Source of the DNA: DATBVX01 sp963724625
GTDB lineage: Bacteria; Pseudomonadota; Gammaproteobacteria; Steroidobacterales; Steroidobacteraceae
DNA length: 64,000 nt
Assembly: GCA_963724625.1 (NCBI GenBank)
Contig: CAVRVO010000017.1
Span: 1-64,000, forward strand
Direction of reading: 5' to 3'
The notes beneath the pieces are model-generated. The model did no database searches, was not told where the DNA came from, and saw only the letters and a list, made by a program, of their open reading frames with translations. A program made the translations under genes and the position numbers. Below, piece after piece: positions 8,187 through 16,849 of this stretch (the first letter of the stretch is position 1; the number at the start of each line of letters is the position of its first letter).

Positions 8187-8980
8187 ATGCCGCCTCGCCA
8201 TCTGTTGCCTCAGCTGCTCTGACGCTGACCGTGTCGGGCCTGTGCATCGAGGTGGCGCGCCGCCGCCTGGTGCAGGACCTGGAATTCTCCGCGGCACCGG
8301 GTGAGTTCATTGCGGTGCTGGGCGAGAACGGCGTCGGCAAGACACTGACCCTGCATACTCTCGCGGGCCTGCGTCCGGCGGCAGCTGGCAGCGTGCGCCT
8401 CGGCGGCCGCGAGCTCGGGGATTGGCCACGGCGCGATCTCGCGCGCGCTCTCGGGCTGCTCGCGCAATCGAGCGAGGATCCGTTTCCCGCCACGGTGCTC
8501 GAGTCCGCACTCATCGGCCGACATCCGCACCTGGAGTTCTGGCAATGGGAGAGCGCAGCGGACGCGGCCCTGGCCCGCGCTGCCCTCAAGGAAGTTGATC
8601 TCGCCGAGCGCGAAGACCGCGGCCTGGACACTTTGTCGGGCGGTGAGCGCCGGCGCCTCGCCATCGCAACGGTCCTGACACAGGATCCGGGTGTGTTCCT
8701 GCTCGACGAGGCCACCAATCATCTCGATCCCCATCACCAGATCGAGGTGCTGGCGAGCTTCCGTGCGCGCGCTGACGCCCGGCGGGTCGTGATTGCGAGC
8801 CTGCACGACGCGACGCTGGCAGCGCGATTCGCCGATCAGGCGCTATTGCTGTACGGCGATGGAAGCTGGAACTTCGGCCCGGTCGCACAGGTACTGGACA
8901 CCGTGCATCTCTCGCGCCTGTACCGCACCCCGGTGCACGAGCTGCAGTTCCAGGGCCGGCGCGTCTTCGTCAACGAGTAG
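8183..8980 (+). CDS. ABC transporter ATP-binding protein (FecE/BtuD type)
   Basis: 265 residues. Walker A GENGVGKT, Q-loop GLLAQSSEDPFP, signature LSGGERRRLA, Walker B VFLLDEATNHLD and H-loop IASLHDATLAA are all present, so the ATPase should be active. The HLDPHHQ stretch and the single-domain length fit iron-siderophore/vitamin B12 importers. No permease or binding protein adjoins it; a BtuF-like protein lies 20 kb away at 29299. It could energise B12 uptake, but that is inference. Start ATG 8183 overlaps the preceding stop. Confidence 0.88.
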   Translation: MNAASPSVASAALTLTVSGLCIEVARRRLVQDLEFSAAPGEFIAVLGENGVGKTLTLHTLAGLRPAAAGSVRLGGRELGDWPRRDLARALGLLAQSSEDPFPATVLESALIGRHPHLEFWQWESAADAALARAALKEVDLAEREDRGLDTLSGGERRRLAIATVLTQDPGVFLLDEATNHLDPHHQIEVLASFRARADARRVVIASLHDATLAARFADQALLLYGDGSWNFGPVAQVLDTVHLSRLYRTPVHELQFQGRRVFVNE

Positions 8981-9772
8981 CGCAAGCCGACCACTCGCAT
9001 AGCCCATCAGCTGAGCGAGCGCTGCAAGGAGCGGCGCGTGCAGGCGACCGTTACTCGCGAGCACGCTTTCAATGCTGAGTGAGACCGGCTTGCCTTCGAG
9101 ATCGGTAAAGGTCCCGCCCGCTTCTTGCACGATCACGGCGAGCGCGGCGATATCGAGAACATTCACGTCCGACTCGAGGACCGCATCGATCCGCCCCGAT
9201 GCCAGGAGGTGATAGTGCAGGAAATCCCCATAGCCGCGGATGCGATCCGCGCGCGCCACGATTTCGCCATACGCGGTCCACTGCCTGCCACGCGCCAGCG
9301 ACTTGAGATTGCCGGTGGAAACCGATGAGTCCTCGATGCGTTCGATGTCACTCACGTGAATCTGCCGCCCATTGAGCCAGGCGCCGCCACCCTTCTCGGC
9401 ATAGGCCAGCTCGCCATACACCGGCGCGATCGATACGCCCACGATCAGCTCGCCGCGATGCATGAGCGCGATCTGGGTCGAGAACATCGGGTATTCGCGC
9501 ACGAATGCCTTGGTGCCGTCGATCGGGTCGACCAGCCACAGGTATTCGGCGTCGCGATCACGCTCGCCGGTCTCCTCGCCGTAGAACCCGTGTGTCGGGA
9601 AGCGCTCCTCGATCAGCGAACGAATGAGCTTCTCGGCCTGCACGTCCGCCGCGGTGACAGGCGACTTGTCCGCCTTGGTGCGTACCTCGAGATTGCTCTG
9701 ATACAGCGGCTTGATGAGCTCCGCAGCAGCTTCGGCTGCCTGCAGAGCGACGCGCAGGAAATCGGATTGCAT
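8843..9772 (-). CDS. Inositol-monophosphatase-family phosphatase (HisN / CysQ-like), C-terminal extension overlapping the ABC gene
   Basis: From ATG 9772 it encodes a lithium-sensitive-type sugar/nucleotide phosphatase: FYGEETG, LVDPIDGTKAFVREYPMFST (metal site DPIDGT) and SDVNVLDIAALAVIVQEAGG (second metal motif). The GTKAFVREYPMFSTQIALM pattern resembles histidinol-phosphatases (HisN) more than SuhB. Homology ends near residue 262 (RLHAPLLAALAQ), but the frame runs on to 8843, overlapping the convergent ABC ATPase by 138 bp. A TGA one frame over at 9007-9009 would end the protein at the usual place, so a lost base is possible. The start shares one base with the upstream stop (tgATG). Confidence 0.82.
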   Translation of the reverse strand: MQSDFLRVALQAAEAAAELIKPLYQSNLEVRTKADKSPVTAADVQAEKLIRSLIEERFPTHGFYGEETGERDRDAEYLWLVDPIDGTKAFVREYPMFSTQIALMHRGELIVGVSIAPVYGELAYAEKGGGAWLNGRQIHVSDIERIEDSSVSTGNLKSLARGRQWTAYGEIVARADRIRGYGDFLHYHLLASGRIDAVLESDVNVLDIAALAVIVQEAGGTFTDLEGKPVSLSIESVLASNGRLHAPLLAALAQLMGYASGRLALLVDEDAPALELQLVHRGAVQAREMHGVQYLCDRAEVPASIAVQQ

Positions 9773-10209
9773 CAGAGCTTGACGATCTCGCCGATGAGTG
9801 CAACGCCGCCCGTTACGGCTCCTGCGCCACATTCGTATTCGGTCTCGCTGGTGAACTCGACGTTCTTGTAGTTGCTCTTGATATTGACCACCGCGTCGCC
9901 GCCCCGCTGTCGCGCTGCTTCCTGCAATGCCAGGATGGCCGAGAGAAACACCCACTCGCAGCCTTCCTTGTCGGACTTGTTGAAGAAGTTGGTCTTCTTG
10001 TTGGTCTTGACGATGCCGAAGCTCTGCGCCGGCTTGGAATGCTCCTGGGCGCCGAAGAACAGCTTGATGTTCGGGTCGGTCTTGGCCTTGAAGTCCGCGG
10101 TCTCCATCGCGTCTTTGAGCGGCAGCTTCAGGTGCGTATCGCGGGCCTGCGCCAGGCCGATCACCAGGACCGCTCCGAACATGACTGTCAGCATCCTCTT
10201 CATGCGCAT
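9772..10209 (-). CDS. Small exported protein of the family often mislabelled 'excinuclease ATPase subunit'
   Basis: 145 residues with an N-terminal signal (MLTVMFGAVLVIGLAQA). The mature part contains LKLPLKDAMETADF, LFFGAQEHSKPAQSFG and a conserved CEWVFLSAILALQEAARQ segment, then GGDAVVNIKSNYKN and a second Cys in EYECGAG. Homologues in pseudomonads carry the name of UvrA-type excinuclease but have no ATPase motif; true function unknown. The GDAVVNIKS strand recalls the YbjQ/heavy-metal-binding fold, which is only an impression. It overlaps the phosphatase start by one base and is probably its operon partner. Confidence 0.7.
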   Translation of the reverse strand: MRMKRMLTVMFGAVLVIGLAQARDTHLKLPLKDAMETADFKAKTDPNIKLFFGAQEHSKPAQSFGIVKTNKKTNFFNKSDKEGCEWVFLSAILALQEAARQRGGDAVVNIKSNYKNVEFTSETEYECGAGAVTGGVALIGEIVKL

Positions 10210-10248
10210 GGTTTGCCCCTGACGGTTTGTGGTTGACTCTGTGGCGCT

Positions 10249-11490
10249 TCAGCTCATGCGGCGGAACAACAACGAAGTGTTGATGCCACCGAAGGCGAAG
10301 TTGTTGTTCATCGCATATTCGCACTGCGTACGCCGGCCCTCGCGCGCGATGTAGTCGAGCTCGCCGCAGCGCTCATCGATATTGTCGAGATTGAGCGTGG
10401 GCGCATACCAGTCCGAATTGAGCATCTCGATGGTCGCCCAGCTTTCGATCGCTCCGCAAGCACCCAGCGTATGGCCGATATGGCCCTTGAGCGAGCTTAT
10501 GGGCACGCGCGGGCCGAACAGCCTTGCGGTGGCCTGAGTCTCGGCGATGTCTCCCTGCTCGGTTGCTGTCGCGTGAGCATTGACGTAGCCGACGGCCGTC
10601 GCAGGAACGCCCGCGTCTTCGAGCGCCATCTGCATGGCGCGCTGCATGGTGTTGGTGTTGGGATGCGTGAGGTGATCGCCATCGGCGTTGCTGCCGAAAC
10701 CGACGATCTCCGCGTGAATCCGCGCGCCGCGCGCGATGGCATGCTGCAGATCCTCGAGCACCAGCGTGCACGCGCCCTCCCCGATCACCAGGCCGTCGCG
10801 ATCGCGATCGAACGGCCGCGGAGTGGTCTTCGGCATCTGGTTGCGCGTGCTGGTCGCGTACAGCGTGTCGAACACCGCCGCTTCGCTCGCACACAACTCC
10901 TCCGCCCCACCCGCCACCATCATCAGCTGCCTGCCGAACTTGATGGACTCGTACGCGTAACCGATCGAGTGGCTGCCGGAGGTGCAGGCGCTGGAAGCGG
11001 GAATAACGCGCCCCTTGAGGCCGAAGTACACACCGATGTTGGCGGCAGTAGTGTGCGGCATCATCCTGAGATAGGTCGTCGCGTTGATGTTGCCCATGCG
11101 GCACGTCGAGAGCATGTCGCCGAAGTCGCGGACGGCGTCGGGACTTCCGGTCGAGGATCCATACGCCACCCCCATGCGGCCATCACGGATCGATTCGTCC
11201 TGGAGCAGGCCCGCATGTGTCAACGCCATCTCCGTGGCGCAGGTCGCAAGCAATGACACACGACCCATGGAGCGGGTCACCTTGCGCGTGAAGTGGGCTG
11301 GCGCGCTGAAGTTGCGCACCGGGCCGCCGAGCCGGGTGTTGAGCTCCGTGTAGCGGGTCCACTCCGCCATGTGTTCGATCCCGCTGGTGTGGGCACGGAG
11401 GTTGCGTTCAATTTCGGGCCAGCTTTGCCCGATCGAGGTGATGCCACCCATGCCAGTGACGGCGACGCGCCGCGTGCCGTTGGCCCGCAT
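10249..11490 (-). CDS. Beta-ketoacyl-ACP synthase (FabF type) of the aryl polyene cluster, ApeR-like
   Basis: 413 residues from ATG 11490, which shares a base with the stop of the ketoreductase (tgATG). It has the condensing-enzyme Cys-His-His triad: Cys in SSACTSGSHSIG, His in NAHATATEQGD and His in LKGHIGHTLGACGAIES, with FAFGGINTSLL near the end. It should elongate the polyene chain from malonyl-ACP. It is the last gene of the minus arm, after dehydratase and ketoreductase, matching the DH-KR-KS order of known aryl polyene clusters. Confidence 0.9.
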   Translation of the reverse strand: MRANGTRRVAVTGMGGITSIGQSWPEIERNLRAHTSGIEHMAEWTRYTELNTRLGGPVRNFSAPAHFTRKVTRSMGRVSLLATCATEMALTHAGLLQDESIRDGRMGVAYGSSTGSPDAVRDFGDMLSTCRMGNINATTYLRMMPHTTAANIGVYFGLKGRVIPASSACTSGSHSIGYAYESIKFGRQLMMVAGGAEELCASEAAVFDTLYATSTRNQMPKTTPRPFDRDRDGLVIGEGACTLVLEDLQHAIARGARIHAEIVGFGSNADGDHLTHPNTNTMQRAMQMALEDAGVPATAVGYVNAHATATEQGDIAETQATARLFGPRVPISSLKGHIGHTLGACGAIESWATIEMLNSDWYAPTLNLDNIDERCGELDYIAREGRRTQCEYAMNNNFAFGGINTSLLFRRMS

Positions 11491-12215
11491 CAGCAAATGC
11501 CACCATTGACGCCGATCACCTGGCGCGTGACGTAAGACGCCGATTCGGACATGAGGAAGCTCACCACGGCGGCGACTTCATCGGGTTCGCCGACCCGTTG
11601 CGCGGGAATCATCTTCAGTACTTCTTCGATCGGAGCATCTGCACTCATTGCGGTGCGGATGAGTCCTGGTGCCACGCAATTGACGGTGATTGCACGACTC
11701 GCCAGTTCCACGGCGAGCGCCTTGGTGGCGCCGATTATACCGGCCTTCGCAGCGCTGTAGTTGACCTGGCCGCGATTACCGATCACGCCTGAAACTGAGG
11801 ACAGCGTCACAATTCTCCCTGGCTTGCGACGACGGATCATCGGCATCACGAGCGGCTGCACGACGTTATAGAAGCCATCGAGATTGGTTCGCAGCACGCT
11901 GTCCCAGTCCTCGTCCGACAACGCGGGAAAAGCGCCATCCCGGGCGATGCCGGCGTTGCAGATCACGCCGTAGTAGGCGCCATGTGCTTCGACATCGGCA
12001 TTCAGGATCGATCTGGTCATCGCCCGATCGGCGACATCGAACTGCACGATTCGCGTCTCGGCGCCCGCAGCACGCGTCTCGCTCGCCACCACCTCGGCAG
12101 CCGGCCGGTCGCTGCGGCAGTGAAGCACCAGATTGTAGCCATCACGCGCGAGGCGTCGTGCGATCGCCGCGCCGATGCCGCGACTGGAGCCCGTGATCAA
12201 CACCCACTCAGCCAT
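11490..12215 (-). CDS. 3-oxoacyl-ACP reductase (FabG type) of the aryl polyene cluster, ApeQ-like
   Basis: 241-residue short-chain dehydrogenase. NADP(H) site LITGSSRGIGAAIA, NAG motif VICNAGIARDG, catalytic Ser in TLSSVSGVIG and YSAAK. C-terminal VIGVNGGIC matches the FabG ending. It reduces the beta-keto group in each elongation cycle. It overlaps the upstream dehydratase by 8 bp. Confidence 0.92.
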   Translation of the reverse strand: MAEWVLITGSSRGIGAAIARRLARDGYNLVLHCRSDRPAAEVVASETRAAGAETRIVQFDVADRAMTRSILNADVEAHGAYYGVICNAGIARDGAFPALSDEDWDSVLRTNLDGFYNVVQPLVMPMIRRRKPGRIVTLSSVSGVIGNRGQVNYSAAKAGIIGATKALAVELASRAITVNCVAPGLIRTAMSADAPIEEVLKMIPAQRVGEPDEVAAVVSFLMSESASYVTRQVIGVNGGIC

Positions 12216-12705
12216 ACGCGTCGGACCTCAGGAATGCATCGATGTCTTTCGGCACGAACCCCTTGACCTGCCCTTGCGCGAGCACCTCATCGCGTTCACG
12301 AATCGTGCATTCGAACACACCGAGCCCCTGCGCATCGCGCAGCGACAGCTCCGCACGCACCTTCAGCCTGGCGCCGACGCGGAAAAATGGCACCCGCGCT
12401 TGGTAAAGGCGTGCACCGAGCAGCAGTCCGATGCGGGGCGGCATTCCCTGAGCACGCAACTCGAGCCCTGAGAATACCGAGACGGCCTGGGCCATCATCT
12501 CGATGCCCACCCACGCTGGCATACCGCGGCCCTCATCAATCAACGGATGAGGCGCTGTCACCATGGCCCCAACCTCGACGTGATCAGGTCCGAAATCGTG
12601 CAGGCAATCGATCAACAGCATATCGCCGCGCTGCAGGAGCAGTTCTTCGATCGGAATCTGCAAGGATTCGCTGCTCATCGTCATTGCACCGACGCCGCGG
12701 ATCAT
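12208..12705 (-). CDS. Hotdog 3-hydroxyacyl-ACP dehydratase of the aryl polyene cluster, ApeP-like
   Basis: 165 residues from ATG 12705 (ATGA overlap with the lipoprotein stop); ATGs at 12684 and 12678 are alternatives. The fold is FabZ-like: IPIEELLLQRGDMLLID (position of the usual LxHRxPMLLxD), GMPAWVGIEMMAQAVSVFSG for the long helix, and LLGARLYQARVPFFRVG. Expected to remove water to form the conjugated double bonds. This is one of four hotdog dehydratase-type genes in the cluster. Confidence 0.85.
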   Translation of the reverse strand: MIRGVGAMTMSSESLQIPIEELLLQRGDMLLIDCLHDFGPDHVEVGAMVTAPHPLIDEGRGMPAWVGIEMMAQAVSVFSGLELRAQGMPPRIGLLLGARLYQARVPFFRVGARLKVRAELSLRDAQGLGVFECTIRERDEVLAQGQVKGFVPKDIDAFLRSDAYG

Positions 12706-13274
12706 TCGAGCGGCCGCGAATCAATCGTGATCGAATAGCTGCGTTCGAAATTGACCAGCCATGCGCGTCCCGTCCAGGGATCAGCCGTGGCGTAGTGCAC
12801 TTCGGCGATGAGCTTGCCATCTCGCGTCAGGCGGCGCGTGCGCGGGTCCGGCTCTGCCACCGCCCAGCTCGAGTCTGCCAGCGCTTGCTCCAGGGCCGAT
12901 CGCGGCCAGAAGGCGAGCTGCAGGTCGTTGAGCAAGAGCTCCGGCTGCAGCGCTTCAGGCACGCCAGTGCTCTTTTGTGCCGTCACCTGTCTGCCGTCGT
13001 AATCGATGGTGAACATCCTGGGCCCGCCGGGCACCAGCCCGATCACAGTCAGATGATCTGCACTCACCGTCACGACACAATCGAGACTGATTTGGCGCTC
13101 ACCATAGGCGGCTTGTAACCGCTGATTCGCCTGTCGCGCTACGCCCAGCGTTGACGGAGCCAGCAGCTGCCAGGAGCCGCTGGTCTCGGTCTTATCCTGC
13201 CTCGGAGGTCCACTCGCACAGGACACGCTGAGGGCGGCGAGCATCACGATCATGGCGCCAGGGCAGCTATGCAT
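12702..13274 (-). CDS. DUF3261 lipoprotein of the aryl polyene cluster
   Basis: 190 residues from ATG 13274. A short signal with lipobox (MLAALSVSC, lipidated Cys about residue 19) is followed by a DUF3261 domain, with VVTVSADHLTVIGLVPGG, RMFTIDYDGRQV, ELLLNDLQLAFWPRSAL and WLVNFERSYSITI. DUF3261 lipoproteins accompany MMPL exporters and LolA-like proteins in polyene clusters and are thought to help move the lipidated pigment to the outer membrane. It overlaps the halogenase stop by 8 bp. Confidence 0.85.
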   Translation of the reverse strand: MHSCPGAMIVMLAALSVSCASGPPRQDKTETSGSWQLLAPSTLGVARQANQRLQAAYGERQISLDCVVTVSADHLTVIGLVPGGPRMFTIDYDGRQVTAQKSTGVPEALQPELLLNDLQLAFWPRSALEQALADSSWAVAEPDPRTRRLTRDGKLIAEVHYATADPWTGRAWLVNFERSYSITIDSRPLE

Positions 13275-14490
13275 CCCGGCACAGTCTCGCCAGCGCACCG
13301 AGGCGACGCTGCGCGTGCGCGCCCGTGTACGGATTTGCCCTGTCCCATGCATAGCCGGCCAGCACTGAACAGATGTGGCGGCGGATCTGTTCCTCCTGAT
13401 GAGGGTAGAAGATGACATCCTGAAGAGTTCCGTCGTACCAGCTGTTGACGAAAGCGCGGAATGTTTCCACACCGTACTTGAGCGGCTTATCGAACGCGGC
13501 GCTCCAGTCCACGGTTTCACCTTGCAACTGCCGGTCGATGGCGTGCGCCGCGAGACTCGCGGACTGCATGGCGATCGTGACGCCTGAGGAGAACACCGGA
13601 TCGAGGAACTCCGCGGCGTTGCCAAGCAGCACGAATCCGTCGCCGTGCAGCCGGGTCACGTTGGCGGCATAGCCGACGATCTCTCCCACTTGCGCCACCG
13701 GTCGCGCCTGCGACAGCAACTTCGCCAGCGAGGGCTCTTCGCCTACGATCTGCCACAGACGCTCGCTGGTGCTGCCCTGGTAGCGCTGGTGAAACTCGCG
13801 CGAGGCGACGACACCCAGGGAGCTGCGCCCGTTCGAGAACGGTATCAGCCAGTACCAGACCTCGCGTTCGCGCGGATGAATGCTGACGCGAATCTTCTGG
13901 CGATCGAACGCACCGGCCTCGACGTGATCCTCGATGTGCGTGAACAGCGCCGCTCGTACCGGAAAATCGGATGGACGCTCGAGATTCAGGAGCCGGGGAA
14001 GCGTGCGGCCAAAACCGCTGGCATCGATCACGAACCGCGCCCGGTGTTGCGACTCCTCACCGGAAAGATCGCGCGCCGTGACCTGCGGCGATGCGCCTGA
14101 AAAATCCACCGCGGTGATCTCCACCTCGTAGCGGATCGCAGCGCCCTGCCGCGCAGCTTCATCCGCCAGCACCTTGTCGAAGTCGGCGCGTGGCACCTGG
14201 AAGGTGTAACTGTACCCGGCAGCGCTTTTCTGGGAGAAGTTGTAGTCCGAGTATTCGCCGTCGCGCACGAATGCAGCGCCGTTCTTGAACTGGAATCCGC
14301 CGGCGAGCACCGCCTCCAGCATGCCGGCCTCCTCGATGAACTGCATGCTGTTGGCAAGCAGGCTTTCGCCGATTGAGAAGCGCGGGAACTTCTGCCTTTC
14401 GAGCACCAGTACTTCGTAGCCGCGGCGCGCCAGCAGTGCTCCGGCAATCGCGCCCGCAGGTCCGGCACCAATAATGAGCACATCAGCCAC
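13267..14490 (-). CDS. Flavin-dependent halogenase-like oxidoreductase of the aryl polyene cluster
   Basis: 407 residues from GTG 14490, chosen because a GGGGG Shine-Dalgarno lies just upstream and the Rossmann motif starts at once (VLIIGAGPAGAIAG). Further motifs are KFPRFSIGESLLANS, FQFKNGAAF with a candidate catalytic lysine at residue 69, and WYWLIP, an exact match to the WxWxIP motif of flavin-dependent halogenases. GFVLLGNAAEFLDPVFSSGV is the second FAD segment. FADH2 would have to come from a reductase elsewhere. Xanthomonadin pigments are brominated aryl polyenes, so bromination or chlorination of the aryl end is the natural prediction. A geranylgeranyl-reductase-like role is the main alternative. 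Confidence 0.82.
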   Translation of the reverse strand: MADVLIIGAGPAGAIAGALLARRGYEVLVLERQKFPRFSIGESLLANSMQFIEEAGMLEAVLAGGFQFKNGAAFVRDGEYSDYNFSQKSAAGYSYTFQVPRADFDKVLADEAARQGAAIRYEVEITAVDFSGASPQVTARDLSGEESQHRARFVIDASGFGRTLPRLLNLERPSDFPVRAALFTHIEDHVEAGAFDRQKIRVSIHPREREVWYWLIPFSNGRSSLGVVASREFHQRYQGSTSERLWQIVGEEPSLAKLLSQARPVAQVGEIVGYAANVTRLHGDGFVLLGNAAEFLDPVFSSGVTIAMQSASLAAHAIDRQLQGETVDWSAAFDKPLKYGVETFRAFVNSWYDGTLQDVIFYPHQEEQIRRHICSVLAGYAWDRANPYTGAHAQRRLGALARLCRDA

Positions 14491-16849
14491 GTTGGTGTCC
14501 CCCGGACTGCAGTGTCGAACGGCGCCACGCATCGCCGCCCACGGCAATCAGCCAGCAACACCCGATACCAATCAGCAGCGTGAGGCCGATGGAACGAATC
14601 AAGGGTGTCGAGCTGAACGCCAGCAGTCCGAAAGCCAGCATGGTGGTCAGTGCGGACAGCGACACAGACAGCACGGCGGTGGTCCGCCCGGCGCTGGATT
14701 CGCGCAGAAAGATCGCGTAGTCGACGCCGAGCGCGACCAGCAGGAGCAAGCCCAGTACCGCAAACAGGTTCACCTGCAGACCCGCGGCGCCGGCAAACGC
14801 CAGCGTCAATACAGTTGCGCCGAGCGGCGCGGCGAGCAGCCAGCTTGCATCGCGCAGACCGTAGCGCCACGCCAGCACCATGAAGATCGCCGCATACGCG
14901 AGCACCAGGAGCTCCGACACGGCGATCCGGTAGCGCGCCAGCACCGCGGAGATCTCACCGACGCGGTCGACGAACCGGACATCCGGCAGGGTGCTGGCAA
15001 GATCGCGCAGCGCGCCGACGTCATGGATGCCTGCGAGCGTGACAATGGTCGCGGAACGTCCCCCACTCGCGCCCAGCCACAGGTCGCGGTACGCGGAGGA
15101 AAGTGGGCTCGCCAGCCACTCGCCGGGCTCGAGAGGGGTGCGCGCAGCGGCGAAAGCCCCGACCTCACGCGCGATAAGGCGCGCATCGAATCCCAGCTCG
15201 CTCATCAGCCGGGGCAGCAACCCGCTACCGCCAAGAACCGTGCTCTCGACCAAGGTGCGAACCTGCTCCTGGCGTTTGAGTGATGGCAGGGAATTGCTCA
15301 CCGCCGTGAAGGTGTCAATGGTGCCACGCCCTTGCAATGCGCGCAGCGCCTGCGCCAGGCGCTCGTCGGCTTCGAGCACCGATTGCGCATCGTGACCGCT
15401 CACGACGAAGTAGCGGCTTTCACCGGCGCTGCCGAGCAGCTGACCGACCTGCCGCTCTGTCTGCGCGAGCGCGGGCGAAGTCATTTGCAGCGAACGAATG
15501 TCGTCGCGAAACTCGATGCGGCTGATGCCGTAGCCGATGAACGTGAGCAGGACTGCACCGAGGACAAAGCGCGTACGCCGCATGCCCAGATGGCTGCCAA
15601 GGCGCTCGATCGCCTCGATGAAGCGGGCACACCACGGTGGCAGCGCTCGTCCGGAGCCACGAGCCGCGGCGGGAAAGATCAGGAACACGCACGCGCATGC
15701 AACCGCGAGGCCGGCAATGCTGATGAGCGCCATCTGCTTGAGTCCCGGAAACGGCAGCAAGAGCAGGCCCGCATAGCCGAGCAGCGTCGCAGCCATGCCG
15801 AGGAGAATCGGTCGGCCGACGTGCGCCAGTGCATCCGTCGGCACCCAGGTTCCGGGTGCACGAAACTGATCGGCGTAGAAGTGCATGGAGTAGTCGATTG
15901 CGACCCCGATCAGGCTCGAGCCGAATACCAGCGCCACCAGATGCAGTTCACCGAAGACGAAGTGCGTTGCGCTGATCCCGGCGGCTGCGCCGGCACTCAA
16001 TGCGAGCAGGCCGAGCGCCGGCGCACGCCAATCGCGGAACAGGACCAGCATCAGCACCAGCACGGCGACGGTTCCAATGGTGCCGAACAGCGCCACTTCG
16101 CTGCGTGACTTGCGCGTCGCCAGGGTCGCATGCTGGAGCGCTCCCGACTGCAGGAAAGTGATCTCGTCGTGCGTTGCTGCGTGCGCCGCTTGGGTTGCAA
16201 TCCTGATGGCAGCTTCCGCGCGATCCTGCACCTCGCCTGCAAAAGGGCTTCCGGCAGTTTCGGCGATCACCAGCACGAACGTAGTAGTGTCACGCCTCAC
16301 CACGAGTTGTGAGCCCTGCAAGTGAGCGTTGCCCAGCGCCGGCACTTGATCGAGCAGGTAGTCCGTGCCAAGACCGAGCGGGTCGCGGCTGATGTCGATG
16401 GGCCGCATCAGGCCCGCTGGCGTGTAGAGCGCCAGCATCGCCGAACGATACAGGCCGTCGGGGCGCTTCTGGAGCGTCTCCTGGTCCTGATGCGACAGGA
16501 GATTGGCGCGATGTTGCAGGTAAAGAGCGACGCTCGATTGCAGGTCCTGGCCGATGCGCTCACGCACCGAATCGAATGCCCGGGATTGCGACAGCGAAGT
16601 TGCGAATGCGTGCGCCGCCGCACTCGCCACCGACGGATCGGCTGCGCCGACCAGGAACAGCACTTTGCGCGCCAGCCGCTCAGAGAATGTATCGACGGCG
16701 GCCTCGATCCGCTGGTCGGAGCTGTGGCGGGGAAGCAGGTCCAGTAGATCTGTCTCGACGCGCAAACGTGGTTGCACCCACCCCCAGAACACGCCTCCCA
16801 CCACAGCCAGCAGCAGCACTCCGGCCGCCAGTCGCCGGCGTGCGTTCAC
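14483..16849 (-). CDS. MMPL/RND-type exporter of the aryl polyene cluster
   Basis: 788 residues. One N-terminal helix (residues about 8-26), a large periplasmic loop, five helices near 240-400 (with SLIGVAIDYSMHFYADQFR), a second periplasmic loop and a final helix bundle (with LLLVALGVDYAIFLRESSAG). The repeated GVxxDY segments in the fourth helix of each half are hallmarks of proton-driven MMPL exporters. It should move the pigment or its lipid across the inner membrane. It overlaps the LolA-like gene by 4 bp and the halogenase by 8 bp. Confidence 0.9.
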   Translation of the reverse strand: MNARRRLAAGVLLLAVVGGVFWGWVQPRLRVETDLLDLLPRHSSDQRIEAAVDTFSERLARKVLFLVGAADPSVASAAAHAFATSLSQSRAFDSVRERIGQDLQSSVALYLQHRANLLSHQDQETLQKRPDGLYRSAMLALYTPAGLMRPIDISRDPLGLGTDYLLDQVPALGNAHLQGSQLVVRRDTTTFVLVIAETAGSPFAGEVQDRAEAAIRIATQAAHAATHDEITFLQSGALQHATLATRKSRSEVALFGTIGTVAVLVLMLVLFRDWRAPALGLLALSAGAAAGISATHFVFGELHLVALVFGSSLIGVAIDYSMHFYADQFRAPGTWVPTDALAHVGRPILLGMAATLLGYAGLLLLPFPGLKQMALISIAGLAVACACVFLIFPAAARGSGRALPPWCARFIEAIERLGSHLGMRRTRFVLGAVLLTFIGYGISRIEFRDDIRSLQMTSPALAQTERQVGQLLGSAGESRYFVVSGHDAQSVLEADERLAQALRALQGRGTIDTFTAVSNSLPSLKRQEQVRTLVESTVLGGSGLLPRLMSELGFDARLIAREVGAFAAARTPLEPGEWLASPLSSAYRDLWLGASGGRSATIVTLAGIHDVGALRDLASTLPDVRFVDRVGEISAVLARYRIAVSELLVLAYAAIFMVLAWRYGLRDASWLLAAPLGATVLTLAFAGAAGLQVNLFAVLGLLLLVALGVDYAIFLRESSAGRTTAVLSVSLSALTTMLAFGLLAFSSTPLIRSIGLTLLIGIGCCWLIAVGGDAWRRSTLQSGGHQRG

